DNA of 64,000 nucleotides, taken from positions 459,858,310 to 459,922,309 of the forward strand of contig CM060912.1 of NCBI GenBank assembly GCA_030737875.1. The letters are read 5' to 3'. Numbering within the stretch: the first letter of the stretch is position 1; every line of letters starts with the position of its first letter. The notes beneath the pieces are model-generated. The model searched no databases, was not told the origin of the DNA, and saw nothing but the letters and a program-made list of their open reading frames with translations. This stretch comes from Allium sativum (taxonomy: Eukaryota; Streptophyta; Magnoliopsida; Asparagales; Amaryllidaceae). A program made the translations under genes and the position numbers. Of this stretch, positions 1-11,940 are shown one piece after another.

Positions 1-1297
1 AAAATTTTCCAAAATCTAAATTGGAATGGAAATAATCTTTGGAATATTTCGATATTGGATTCTGTGATTATACGGATATTGTTGAGGAATTTGGAAGATA
101 CAGATATTGTTATTCCTAATATGATATCCATTGGTTTTAAAATTTGATATTGAATATAAGCCGAAATAATTTCTATTTAGAGCCTTAAATTAATATCAAA
201 GTGGATTTTGGGTTTGGTGTGAATGGTGTCTTAAATAACACCGTTCCTTAAACCCTATCGTGAAAGGAATAAATCTTTTAATTAAGATTTAGAGAAGTTA
301 CCAATTAATTTAATTGGATTGAAATGGAAAATGGATTTAGGGTTTATCGAGAACTGTGTTTTAAATAACATTTGTTCTTAAAACCCAATTAACAGTGAAG
401 CTATGATGTGAAATTTTTAATTCTTTTATTAAAATTTAATTGAAAGTTTCCAAAGTAAATTTTTCCAATTTAATAGATTAAACTGGAATTGAATGGAATT
501 CGATTTGGTAATAATCGAGATGAGCTTCTGTGAAGGAAGGCCGTTATTATATATGGAATTTAAAAGGCTTTGTCGTTATTCCATTTATAGTATTGGTTGG
601 ATACGAAAATTTATATCGATTATATATTGATCTTTTTTCCGTGAAAATTCCATAGTTAATGGAAGATGTTTTGGGTTTATTGTGAAATGTGTTTTAAATG
701 ACAATAGTTCTTTAACCCAGTTAAAGATAAGAATAATTTCTTAAATTTGAATAATCATTCAGTATGATTTTTGAGATTAAAACCGAATTAGAGTTATAAT
801 GAATCTTTAATTAGATTGGAATGAGAATGGGATAATTAAATTTATTGAATTCATGAAATGATCGGGAATGGAGTACCACCAGTTTTACTCGAGGCGATAG
901 TTAAATCTTTAATTAGATTTGAACGTGAAATGGTAATTAAATTTACCGATAACACCGTGGGTGTTTAGATATGGGATACTACCAGTTTTTCTCTATGGGA
1001 TGAATGAGTTGGGATTGGGATTAATAAATAAATAATTACTTCGGTATGGCTCGATAATCCCAACTAGTTTTATAAACCTTAGTTTGGTTTGGAATGGTGA
1101 AAGGATAAAATGAAATCTTTTGAAATGGTATCCAAAGTAAGATTAAAGAATAAAATTAAAAGAAATTATCTTTGATAAAATTAATGGGAACCATTCCCTA
1201 AAAATGTGAATATTTGAATAAAAGAATATTCTGAGTTGGAATGAAGCGTATGATGTGTTTTAATAGAACTTGATTATTGATTATAAAATACGCGGGC

Positions 1298-1331
1298 TAT
1301 TCAGAAAGATCGGTTTATCCCATTTTGAATA
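1298..1331 (+). other. LTR stem-loop H1, copy in LTR B
   Basis: TATTCA (1298-1303) pairs with TGAATA (1326-1331). The loop holds AAAGATCGG, the equivalent of the loop signature in the other copies. This is the weakest stem of the seven copies (6 bp). Confidence 0.5.
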
Positions 1332-2287
1332 ATTGATACGACGACTAAAATTTGACGACGAAGACAGTGGTTAAAGACCGGAGATCTTCACATAATTTGG
1401 ATGATTACTGATGTCTTGATTGGGCTATACACCCAAGACAAGGTAATGAGTGGTGATCGTCCAAACGTACTTGGAGATCGACCGGATATGCGAGGACCTC
1501 TCTCTTGTATTGAACATATGGGACGAGGAATAAGGTGCCTCCGGTTTCATTCAGACCCAGAACGGACTTGTAAACGGACGTGTGTCTAACATTGGATTTC
1601 ATTCTGTGTTGATTGATTTCTATTAAATATATAACTGTTTGGTGGCGAAGAATGTATGCTCTTTCTTAACACCCTTCTCTGAGACGTACGAGCTTAGAGG
1701 TTATACATTGATAGACATCAGTTGCATGGCGTGAATTATCAGTGTGGCATGCTGAGATGCAAATGATCAAGGCTTTTGTTGAAAAGTTGAGTCTTGTGGT
1801 TGATGATCAAAGCATGGCTTTGAATAGCATAACTTTGTGTATAGCGTTAATTCACGAGCCTATCACCCGGTATGATTCAAAAACGGGATCGTCACTGCAG
1901 GGAGTGCACGACGTTTCTTTCTAGCTAGGAGTGGTGTCATGGTACGGAGCCCGGACATTTTTACTTATGTGCATGATGGAATGAGGCAACTCCAATATTG
2001 AGTCCCTAGTGGCTCAGAGATCCAAGGGTTCACTGCGGTGTGTAATCCTGAGGCATTTTCTAGAGTGTCTCGAATCGGAGAGGAGCCATCCCTTGCCTTG
2101 ACTCATAGATGGAAATCCAATTTCCAATATGACATTTTTCGGTTTTCTTTATAGAACTAGTATGGCAACATGACATATGGTATCCATGTCATCCATGATT
2201 GATACATTATATCTGAAGTTGGTTGATACACTATGCACTTATAGTAATATCAAAATGATTTGTTTTAAACGTACCAAGCATGTTTGG

Positions 2288-2357
2288 CTATTATAAGGGA
2301 AAACTCTATCCTCAGACTTGCGTTGCATTGTGTGATAGGACCTAAGTTTTATAATAG
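2288..2357 (+). other. LTR closing stem H3, copy in LTR B
   Basis: CTATTATAA (2288-2296) is the perfect reverse complement of TTATAATAG (2349-2357). The 52-nt loop is conserved with 43191-43240. Compared with the copies at 43180 and 58260, one C:G pair has become T:A on both sides, a compensatory change. Confidence 0.6.
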
Positions 2358-3740
2358 ATTCATTTTCCAAAAAGCATAGCGTTGTTTATTTTAAACTGAG
2401 ATTCATGTGGAGGAAACCCGTTCCGTGTTGTACGGCATGGTACCATGATTACTGTGACACCCCACCTCCGTTAAGGTCACTCACAAAGCGAATGCCTTAA
2501 TTTTGGTGGAGCGTTTATGGTGTACAGAACAGAAAAGTAAACAAGACAGATAAATATATTGGTACTTGGAAAACAAAAACCACTTTTATTGCAACGGAGA
2601 AATAGTTTGGTTACATCACATCAAAAACCAACTACAAAACCAAATACACTTATTATCCATCTTGACAAATAAGTTCTGAGTACATAAAATAAAAGACATA
2701 ACCCCAACATAAAATAGCCATAAATAAGATAGGCTGAACTTCACTTCAGCGATCCAAGCAACTTCCAAAAAGAGAGAGATAAAGCTGTCCAAATCAAGCT
2801 CCACTAGTGCTAGTCCCACCCTGAGCACCTGGGGGAGAAGAAAAAGAAAAGAGGTGGAAGCAAAGGGGGTTAGACATAAAGTCTGGCGAGTACAAAAACT
2901 TTAACAATATAATAATTAAGTAACTAGGATAAGGAATAAGCTGGAAAATAAGGAAATGACTGTGAACCAATGGGCATGTCAGAGCAAGCAAAGGAATAAG
3001 ATGAACAAAGATAATGTTAAAGGTGCACCTAATCATTATAAGATAATTACTACATTGCACCACACCAAACACCCTAAAAGTTGATCCCGCCTACCAAACT
3101 TAATAATGATAATGGTAGTTTCGTGTACCCCTAGCTGTCTTCATAGGTGTCGTCTGCCCCTATCTCCACTAGGTGTACCCACTACCCCCATTCGATCGGC
3201 TCCCTAACTCGTAGATACCCGTGCTGGCCCCACAGTGGGGTGTATCACTCCCCAAAGTGGCAACCCGATACCACCAAAAATGCACGGCTTATACCTACAC
3301 GATGCAACAACGTCTTACCTACCAGCCCGGGGCCACACACGCACCTGCCCCCATTGGACTTGCGTTGCCACCGCTAACCGGTTTTGACCTCTTACAATCA
3401 AACCCAGTACGCGTGTCCCGTCCTCGACTTGGGTCGAGCCCACAAAGATACTTAATGGGTTACTGGTTTGAACAGGGCCCCCGTGCATGACACAAGCTTT
3501 TACCTATGCTTAGTCCCCTCTAAGGTTTTCCCCACTTAACCCCATTCTTATTCATGTCTTCTTACATGTTTCAATCTTGGTTAAGTGCATCTAATCATAT
3601 TTCACATGCAACCCAAGACATCCTCTTAATTTCACATGCTACCCATGGCACCCACTTACCCCCCCCCCCATGTCCCACTACATGTTTATCTGGTTAAGTG
3701 TTTCTTAGTTCATTAACACCGTAACCTTGTAAATACCTCC

Positions 3741-3950
3741 CACATTAGACTGGCATTTGTGGCTGCTGGATTTGCCGGGCGGGTCCGGGCAATCTTACAC
3801 AACAAACGAACCTAACCTCGTGTCTTTACAACTTTTACACATTTAATTCATGCCTTTGACCTCTCACATTAGACTAGCATTTGTGGCTGCTGGATTTGTC
3901 GGGCGGGTCCGGGCTGTCTTACACCACAAAATAGTCTAACCTCGTGTCTT
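3741..3950. repeat. Tandem duplication, period 124 bp, in the solo LTR
   Basis: Two copies begin with CACATTAGACTgGCATTTGT (3741) and the A variant (3865). Both contain a GC-rich GGGCGGGTCCGGGC core and end in AACCTCGTGTCTTT. The first copy has TTTGCC where the second has TTTGTC. Confidence 0.75.
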
Positions 3951-4198
3951 TGGCGGTTTATTATTACACATCTTTATTTAACCCCAAATTGGATTAATAT
4001 CCCTATTCAAATTTGTAAATAAATTCCAAATATACTTATGTCCATAATTGTCACCTAAATTATGTCCATAAATACCAATTTTTCCAATTAATGTCTTAAA
4101 TTAATCATATGCCTTTTTAAGGCCATTTATGCCAATTCTCAATATGTGTATATTCAATATTACCCACATCGTCCCCACGTTGTTCGTTCGCTTATCAT

Positions 4199-4202
<4 letters not shown>

Positions 4203-4230
<28 letters not shown>
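4203..4230. repeat. (TA)n microsatellite
   Basis: An uninterrupted AT dinucleotide run inside the solo LTR. Confidence 0.9.
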
Positions 4231-4233
<3 letters not shown>

Positions 4234-4380
4234 CTAGCAATTAGTCTAATGACATAAAAGGGAAGAAACATCGCAAATTTGCATAACACACAAAATGGAT
4301 CTAACTTACTAATAAGGATTACAACATATCTTGCATAAACTTGGTATTGTCATGAATCTAAACATAGGCTAAAAGGTGTG

Positions 4381-4444
4381 AACTTGCATATATGAATATA
4401 GTTTTCACCCAAAACTTGCATATATGAATATAGTTTTCACCCAA
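4381..4444. repeat. Two tandem 32-bp units
   Basis: The unit AACTTGCATATATGAATATA plus GTTTTCACCCAA occurs at 4381 and 4413. Degenerate AACTTGCATA motifs recur through about 4640. Confidence 0.8.
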
Positions 4445-5071
4445 AATTTTCATAGGCCATAGTCACAAACTTGCATAAAACTATGTATGTCATAGATCTA
4501 TATCTAAAGGTGTAAACTAGCATATATGTGAATCCAATTTCTACCTAAACTTGCATAGAGTCATCTTATTTGGTTCACATGTAAACTATGTACAATTCAC
4601 ATAGAAACTAGCATATAATCTGCACCCAAACTTGCATATACAACGATGTCAAACATGAATCAGGTTGAACATAGATGATTGGGTATATACAAAGGGATTC
4701 GCAACAAAAACTATCATTATGAACAACTAGCATACATTCATAAAATATCGCATTTTTCCCAATGTTTTACAAACATAACCATATAACCCAAATTATAACT
4801 CAACCTAATTAACTTGTTAATTATCTTATTAAAGAAATCGAACTCACAACTCAAAGAAGGTCTTGAGTTCTGGGATCTGAGTTCTGAAATTGATTTAGCT
4901 CGCCTTTGAGGTAGACAAATTTGTTGTTGTAGTTGTTATAGACATGGGTTGAATTGAGTTGATTAGCTTTACTTTTCCTCTAGTTGATGACGGTTATTCT
5001 AGGTTGCAAGGTGATAGCATGACGGCCATGGTTCTAATTTTGATTAGGTTTTAGGGTTTGAGTCTACATGT

Positions 5072-5081
5072 GTTTATATAG
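5072..5081 (-). promoter_or_regulatory. TATA box of the solo LTR
   Basis: CTATATAAAC is read on the minus strand. A TTTTAGGGTTT telo-box-like motif (5049-5059) lies just downstream in the transcript sense. Its position inside the LTR fits a U3 promoter. Confidence 0.6.
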
Positions 5082-5210
5082 AATTTAGGATTAATTTAGG
5101 CTGTCCGATCAACCTAGAATCAATCAAGACCATCTAGTCAAGATAGGGTGACACCTCAGCCCTAATGAATCAGCATTGAGTCACAAAATCGTCATCTTTT
5201 AGATCTGCCC

Positions 5211-5305
5211 GGGGGGGGGGGGAGGTCGACCCCTAGGTCGACCCCCAGGTCGACCTGTAGGGGGGAGATCGACACTAGGGTCGACCCCCTGGTCGACCTG
5301 GGTCC
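5211..5305. repeat. Poly-G run and GGTCGACC cluster
   Basis: A run of at least 12 G is followed by four GTCGACC-type sites and one diverged GATCGACA, each 10-30 bp apart and separated by C/G-rich spacers. GGTCGACC is an 8-bp palindrome. This is the most GC-rich spot of the solo LTR. Confidence 0.85.
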
Positions 5306-5571
5306 TGGGGGGAATTTTCCCACCCAGCCCGCTTCTGACTTCTGATTTGAATTTTGAATATGTTTTCGAGCTGTTTGAATTTTCTGGAAAATTCCGACAG
5401 CCATAACTTCTTCATACGAAGTCCAATTTACGCAAACTCGGACTCTATCTCAACCAGAATTCCGAGAGAACACACTGGCATAACCCGTTTCCCTTAATTC
5501 TCACATTTTAAATTAAGTATTGTTTAATTCGTTAGTTTATGTTAATAGAAAACACGGGGTGTTACAATTAC

Positions 5572-6025
5572 CCTACTTTTAAAGTAAAGTTTAGTAACTG
5601 TTTTAGTTCTCACACCAGTCCCATGACTGACTCGAAGTTTATTGTTTCTACCTAAAATCTGGGTGCTTATATTTTCCACACGGGAAGCTAGTAGTTTTGG
5701 TTTTTGCAAATACTTCTTTTTACAGGATCTTGGATTACAGCTGAAGCTATATTTAGAAAGCTTTGTATCTGTATATCTCTTTCAGTTGTTCCGGTTGTTG
5801 TTGTTCCGCTGCATTATACTCATGTATTATTTTCCGCTGCTATATAAATTCTTAATCTTTGATATTGTATTTTCACTATGTAATATTTATCCATACTCTG
5901 TTATATTCTTGTACTCTGATGTAATTGTTGTAATAGCAATGAAATGTTCTATGGTTTGTGTTCTGATGAGTCGTGTTCTCAACTCAATCCGGGCTTTCCC
6001 GTAAAGGGAAGTTTGGGTCATTTCA
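5572..6025 (+). repeat. Long LTR fragment B, right end
   Basis: Continues LTR B after the solo-LTR insertion. It holds the CCAGTCCCATGACTGACTCG block (5617) that is also present at 43400 and 58480. It ends in GGGTCATTTCA at 6025, matching the GGGTCATTACA end of the solo LTR at 44428 read on the minus strand. No internal region or primer-binding site follows. It is therefore a 3' LTR or a solo LTR whose left end lies outside the window. Confidence 0.75.
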
Positions 6026-6402
6026 TAATTGATAATTACTAACCATATAACCTTTGAGCACATACGTCTCAAAGAAGGGTGTTAGGCTGAGAGAATAAAT
6101 TCTCTGCCACCAATCAGAAATATTTTTAGTAAGAACTAATCGATGCATTACAAAATAAATTGTCAGATACATATCCATACAAGTCTGTTCTGGGTCCGAA
6201 TGGAACCCAGGGCACCTTATACCTCGTCCAATGATGGAGAGAGGCCTTTGAAAATTCATAATATCTATAAGTACGTCTAGACCATTGCTATAGGTAACCT
6301 TATATTTGGTGTACTGCCCAACTGAGACATCAGCGAGTAATCCATTCAATGTGAAGATTCTCAGTCTTCAACTGTCGTCTTCAATAGCTTAATTATGTCG
6401 TA

Positions 6403-6459
6403 TAATTATTCGGAATGGTTATCAGATACAGATCTGATCCCGGTCTTTTTGAATAATTA
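6403..6459 (-). other. LTR stem-loop H1, minus-strand copy
   Basis: A perfect 9-bp stem, TAATTATTC with GAATAATTA. On the minus strand the loop begins AAAAAGACCGGGATCAGA, with the AGACCGG signature shared with other copies. Confidence 0.65.
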
Positions 6460-8665
6460 GCGCAAATTTTAAAACAATTATTGATTATATCATATCTTAA
6501 TCAAGTCCTCCTTTACTTAATTTTGGTTAATCAAACTCATCCCAGAATCATTCTTAGTTTCTTATAACCAATACTTCATTCTTTCAAGATCAATATTTCA
6601 TTAATTGATACTAAATTAAGATTTCCTTTTTAAATCCTTATTTAAATTAAATCCTTTCTTGAAGATTTATTTTTTAAGCCTTCCTTTTTAAATCATATCG
6701 TTAAAATCGAGAGTGATTAAGGCTTGTAAGTCTTAATAGATTTACTTACTTTAAAAAACAGTGTTATTCAAAACCTTTATTGATTAACTTAATCCGAATT
6801 GTTTAAACCAAATTGTTCGACATTAAATACAAGATTCATAAAGAAATTGGATCAACTTATATTTAATACCAATTCTCAAAATCAGTGAATAATGTGAGTG
6901 GAATAACGATGTGACATCTTCCAAATTCCTCAGGTAGTATATGTCTAGCAATGGAATTTCAAAACAATATCCGAAGATTGTTTCTATCTAATCCTAATTT
7001 GAAAACCTAGATTTTTAGTCCAAGGATCAAACTTATACTATTTAATATAGGAACTACATGGAAATTATATTAGCTCATGTTCATTATCAATTCTCATACC
7101 CAACTGGTACTATAAGCGCAATAACGGTTACCTTTTAAATTCCACGAAGAATACAAGTTTATTTATGGAATTAATATCGACACTCAAAGATTACTTTAAC
7201 CATTTCTAGTTTTCATTATTAATTGGAAAACCCTTTTTATTTTAAGATAAATTAGATTCTTACTTAAACTAATATGTTTAAGTGTCATAAACTCCTAAAA
7301 AATGGTTTATAAATTATTTAAAAACAATTTTGAAGATTAATAAGTTTAAAACTTCAAAAAATATCATTTCTAGAAGATGTTGCAAAAGCGTTAGTAAATA
7401 GCTAATTTAAATAAAAATAGCTTTTAAATTATCCAAAACTTATTATTTTCAATTCAAAACACTTTTAAATAATTAATTATGATTTATCATATTTTTTCCA
7501 TATTTTTGATCATTTTTATAAAGTCGTTTTATTCTATTTCGAATTACGGTCATTGAACTACAAAACTGTGATTCTATTGTAAAATAGATTTAAACATACT
7601 TGAAATTTATATATCGAAATTTGAAAATTTCCTTTTCATTTGAAAATTATTATAATTGGAAAGAAAATGTTTTTCGTCTCACGTCAGTCTGATTTGAATT
7701 GCATTAGTTATAATTGTTTAAAGTTTATGGTCGAAATTCACGAACTGCCACAGGGCGACTAGTCTTATTCAGACCATATTACAACTTATAATAAAATTTA
7801 TCCAATTTACTTCCAATATGATTATAAATCTTTATAAACATATATAAATTAATTTAATATGATATTTTCCAAAATATTACTTTAAATTCAATTTAGAATC
7901 AAAATTGAATATTATACTATTATTATATTAAACAAATAATATTATTTTTCAAAAGTTAATCCGATGAACTCCAAACTTTGCAGAAATCAAATTAAATATT
8001 ATACAAGACCATTGGAATAGTCGGTTTGAATTAAAACCATTGTTTACAAACTTAACTCAGAAATTCATTATTCAAAATCGATTTCAAACTTGTACATGCC
8101 ATATATAATCAAAATTGTTTTCAAATATGTTTCTTCCTTTACAAAAGTTGTTCTATATACTTTAATTTCATTTCTAAACTATTTTGGATACGAATTCCAA
8201 ATTCCATTTTTGTTCATTATTTTTATACTAAAATAATATAAATCCAGTTTATATGGAACTGAGACTTAACTAATCACCTTTATAATGTCATAATCTATGT
8301 GTCATAGGTGTGTGTTATTGCACTTAAACAACAACTAACCACATACGAACATTCATAACAATCAGCAACAATATCATTAATCAATGTTATAAACTACGTG
8401 CAAGCGTTACGGTAATCAAAGCTTATCAGTGTATATGTGTTACTAACTACGCAGTAATTCATCCAACTTACACATATATAATTACTATCCATAATTAAAC
8501 GTATATAAACTTGTAGAGTTTCTCACTAAAGTAAATATTCTAAATTAAATCAACAGAATTCTCACCTGCATTGTTCCTTAAATCTTATAGCAGGTGAGCC
8601 TAGCTAACCGCGACGATCACTAGCGGACGCTATTTCCCTGCACTGACTTTTCGGCAAAATAAAAT

Positions 8666-8694
8666 ATTATATATATATATATATATATGTGTGT
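8666..8694. repeat. (TA)n/(TG)n microsatellite
   Basis: A TA dinucleotide tract ends in a short GTGTGT run. Confidence 0.9.
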
Positions 8695-9060
8695 ATTTAT
8701 TTTATTTTTTTATATAAGAGGAGTGGCCGAGGCTTGGTGGAGGGGGAGTGGGGGTCCACAAACGTGAGTAAGGAGGGTAGGGTAGCGTACGGTTGGTGTT
8801 GGGTGGTGCTAGGGGTGGGAGGTGGCTCGGGTTTGGGTAGAGGAAGGGCCAAGCCGTGGGTTTTGGGGAAGAGGAGGCTTGAGTGGTGGAGGAGGCGGCT
8901 TAAAGGGTGGAGGGGGTGATTGAAGGGGAAGGTCGTGGATGAAGGGACTTTGGCGGTAGAGAATGGGAGTGGGAAGAGGGAGAAAATGGAGCTAAGGGGG
9001 AGAGGAGAAGAGTGGGAGCGGAAGAGAGGTAAGGATGGAATGAAAATGGAGAGTTTAGAT

Positions 9061-9074
9061 GCCTTTTTATAGCG
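9061..9074 (-). promoter_or_regulatory. TATA box of the minus-strand LTR
   Basis: On the minus strand this reads CGCTATAAAAAGGC, a canonical plant TATA box. It is followed downstream by a C-rich leader of about 350 nt. Confidence 0.65.
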
Positions 9075-9299
9075 ATTGAAAATGGCATTTTAGTCTTTAG
9101 GTTTAGGGAGCACATGGCTCCTTCCTAGAACACATACACATGCATGAATACACCTTGCAAAACCACCAGTCAAAACCATGTACTAAACCTTGGTTTCATT
9201 TAGAAACATTTTTGTTACACCTAAAAGCATTGTGAATTTTTGTAACATTATATATACGTTGCAAAATATTTAATTCTTGGCTATCGTTTTACTGTATTA

Positions 9300-11600
9300 A
9301 CACCCGACGAATAATGTCATCAAAAAATAATAATGTTAGCAACTTATTTAACTTACCAAAATAATGATTTAATTTTATAATTTATATTAAATATATTTAT
9401 TTAAGGGAAAGTCTATTTAGACACAAAACTGACACAATTGGTGAGACAATTGATTTGCACCACTGGATCACCCACGAATTACACACCTCCGTATAAAGAC
9501 AAAAAGATCCAATGGTTCAGGCTTTATATTTTTCTTTTTATGCTATTTTTTGTCCAAATAGTCGTTCCCTTTATTTATCTAGAAAAGATTACCTTTAAAA
9601 TAGTTTTATAAACACATATTTAGTAAATTCGTTGTAACAAAACCTGATAAATTCTTGCCAAAATTATACCTGTTACTTTGACAAATTAAACATCTATTTT
9701 ATTATTTAAACATATTCATGCTAAAACCATATTGAAATTTTATTTTATAATTAACCTAAATTCAAAGTAAAATCAAATAAATTTCATTTTGTATTCAGAA
9801 ATTCTGGTTTTAGTTTGATAAAAATTTCACGATCGTTACACTATTCATTATCAAGTACAATGAATAATCATTTATTTTTGAAATCTAAACTTAACCAAAA
9901 GGTATTATCCTTAATATTTCAATTAACAGCTATAATTTTCTTTTAATTAATAATTTGTTTCTATAAAGTTCAAACTAAACTATTATAGTAGTTATATTTC
10001 AAAATAATTTAAATCATAAAATTACAAATTAATAAATCAATATGGATTAATAAATTTTAATTTTACTCTACTTGCAAGTATTCACCATTTTCCTTATTTA
10101 TTACAAAATTCCTTTTTTTATTTACTTAGTAAAAGAATTAAACCATTGATTATCAATATTTCTTTTTATGATTTTTTTGAAGTGGTATCTTCTTGAAAAA
10201 CCCTTATGTATGTTTTCTTTGCAAATAAATTTCAAACCCCTTAATTACTAAAGAAAATAAATAAAATCCCATGTTTTTGCATTAAAAAAATATTATTTAT
10301 AAGCTGAATCGTATTTAATCTCATTTTAGGCATAACGTAACTAAAAATTGTTACAATTTTTGTGAAATGAAAAAGTGACTCCTTGGTCCCCTACACCCTA
10401 CTTAGCTAAAAAATTCAAATTGAATTAATGGGCTTGGATATAGTCCTGTTTAATTATTCCAATACATGCCTAAAGGCCTTTAAAACCAAAAACAACAATA
10501 TATCTCAAATAATAAGTCTGTTTTTACTTTTGTGATCACTCCAAAGGAGAAGAAGCCACCTTAAATAATGGAAGTGATTTATCACCCTAACTCAACACCT
10601 ATCAAAAGTTATAGCTCATAGGAGATATACACGGTTAAAATGATTTCATAGAGATCTGAAAAGAATCAAATGCTTCTACGGTTATTCCCTAAAGTTGTAA
10701 AATCATAGGGCTCGAGATAAAGTAATGTTAATAATCAATGATCATTCAATAAGTAGAATGTTAGTTATTACAGTCTTAAAGATGTCACAACATAAATTTT
10801 GTACCTATAGTTTGAATCCTTATATTACAACTCAAAGTTATGTATTCAGATGCATCCGTGCACTATATTAGATTTTATAGTAAAATTGACACATGAAAAT
10901 AATGAAATTTGCTGCATTGGCTTGAATCTCCTATAATGAAAACTTTTCTACTCTAAAAGGAATTAAGATAATTTATGTTCCTAATATAGGGATGCGCCAT
11001 CTTTGGTTAAACCAAATAAGCCAACCAAACTAGATAATTTCAATCGATTCGTTTTGGCTTTGAAACTTGGCTGGTTGAATATCGACATATAAAAAAGTAA
11101 TATAACAGTCTAAGTAAGTTTATTTTATTTCACATGCCAATCTCATGTTAACAAAAATAGTTCTTTAAAAATCGAATAATCTAATTTTTTAATAGGTTTT
11201 TAATAAAAATAACCTGAAAATTATGAAGGAAAATTTATAATTACGTTGTTGTGAAAAAGTTTCGAAATCATAAACTTATTCATGTCCTAAAAATTTCTTC
11301 TAGAAATAAATATAAATATTTGTTGTTTGTCGAAGTTAAACTCCTAGCATACGATTTGCATATAACAACATTTTTGTAACTTTATGATTGGACTCAAAAA
11401 TTGTGTTTTTACTCAAAGTATTAATAAAGTTATATCAAAAGCACTATTAAATGACAAATTTGGTATTTTTAATTGTATATTTATATTTTATTTTAATGTA
11501 TGACAAATTATTTTTAGTTCATCTTGTATATTTTCGAAAATTCATTTTAAGCTAGAATTCCTTGAAATAAGAATTGTCTGAATCTATTTGATTATAATTT
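9300..11600. other. AT-rich DNA of uncertain origin
   Basis: No coding sequence was recognised. It probably contains the U3 part of the minus-strand LTR and the start of LTR A, but no LTR terminus could be set with confidence. The only discrete feature seen is the MITE at 9404-9569. Confidence 0.5.
9404..9569. mobile_element. Small MITE (about 166 bp, hAT-like)
   Basis: The terminal inverted repeats begin GGGAAAGTCTATTTAGACA (9405) and, from the right end, GGGAACGACTATTTGGACA, 15 of 19 matching by eye. An inner inverted pair is CACTGGATC and GATCCAATGG. The flanks share TTTATTTA (9396-9403 and 9570-9577), an 8-bp target duplication as in hAT elements, although in AT-rich DNA this could be chance. 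It has no coding capacity. Confidence 0.65.
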
Positions 11601-11928
11601 TCGAGAAAAAGAGAAAAATCAAGATTTCATCTTGTATAATTAAAGATATATCAAAATCAAATTTTCAAATAGTCATTATGGAATCGTTTATAACGCATAA
11701 CGGTTTATTAAATAAAATAAATAGATTTTTATTGAATTAAATATCGTTTTAATCTGGAAGTTTAATCATAATGGTTTTTGGATACTTATATTTGATGTTG
11801 AAATATAATGGAAGTTATTAAAGTTTTAAAATATTTAGTTTAATACTGATTTGCAAAAAAAAAGTGAATTTCACATTAATTTAATCAAGTCAAAAATAGC
11901 CAATGTTGAAACAGTCACAGATTTCAAT

Positions 11929-11940
11929 GAAACTAGTTTC
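11929..11940. repeat. 12-bp palindrome in the U3 of LTR A
   Basis: GAAACTAGTTTC is its own reverse complement. The same palindrome occurs at 54158-54169 in the 3' LTR of element III. Confidence 0.7.

Larger units (their letters stand above)
1..2452 (+). repeat. Long LTR fragment B, left piece (plus strand)
   Basis: AT-rich non-coding DNA forming the middle and right part of a long Ty3-type LTR whose start lies left of the window. From about 1260 on it aligns by eye with 42150-43330 in the LTR of the element at 38578-63199. Shared parts are the stem-loop near 1298-1331, a GATCTTCACA motif near 1383, the block around CCCAGAACGGACTTGTAAA (1556-1574), the CTTCTCTGAGACGTACGAGC block near 1674 and the stem at 2288-2357. 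It is interrupted by a solo LTR after 2452 and resumes at 5572. No coding sequence is supported; short open frames here are chance. Positions 1-1250 hold only degenerate AT-rich sequence with no separate feature. Confidence 0.8.
2453..5566 (-). mobile_element. Solo LTR (3,114 bp, minus strand) inserted in LTR B
   Basis: The ends are TGTGACACCCC and GGGGTGTTACA, a TG...CA structure with nearly matching 11-bp inverted termini. A perfect 5-bp target duplication ATTAC flanks it (2448-2452 and 5567-5571). Removing the insert and one duplication rejoins LTR B, as judged against 43330-43475. A TATA box on the minus strand (5072-5081) and the AAGTTATGGC-type U3 sequence near 5400 indicate minus orientation. 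No primer site, polypurine tract or coding sequence accompanies it, so it is a solo LTR left by recombination. It belongs to a different family from the long LTRs around it, because the H1/H3 module is absent. Confidence 0.85.
6026..9300 (-). repeat. Minus-strand long LTR fragment
   Basis: Directly abuts LTR B in opposite orientation. From 6040 to 6240 it is the reverse complement of the conserved LTR block (compare 1556-1700 and 42365-42545), including the H1 hairpin at 6403-6459. On the minus strand it reads: TATA box 9061-9074, a pyrimidine-rich leader (9060 to about 8700), a long AT-rich part, then the module. Its last kilobase (the U5 end) is missing at 6026, as expected if LTR B was inserted into it. 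The right end (U3 start) could not be placed; it lies somewhere between 9.3 and 11 kb. The C-rich open frame in the leader (8900-9115, minus) looks like untranslated leader. Confidence 0.65.

Noticed and set aside
9820..10400. TTACA-type motifs (near 9836 and 10350) as the end of the minus-strand LTR
   Set aside because: None has the CCC or GGG context of the other termini, and no target duplication could be matched.
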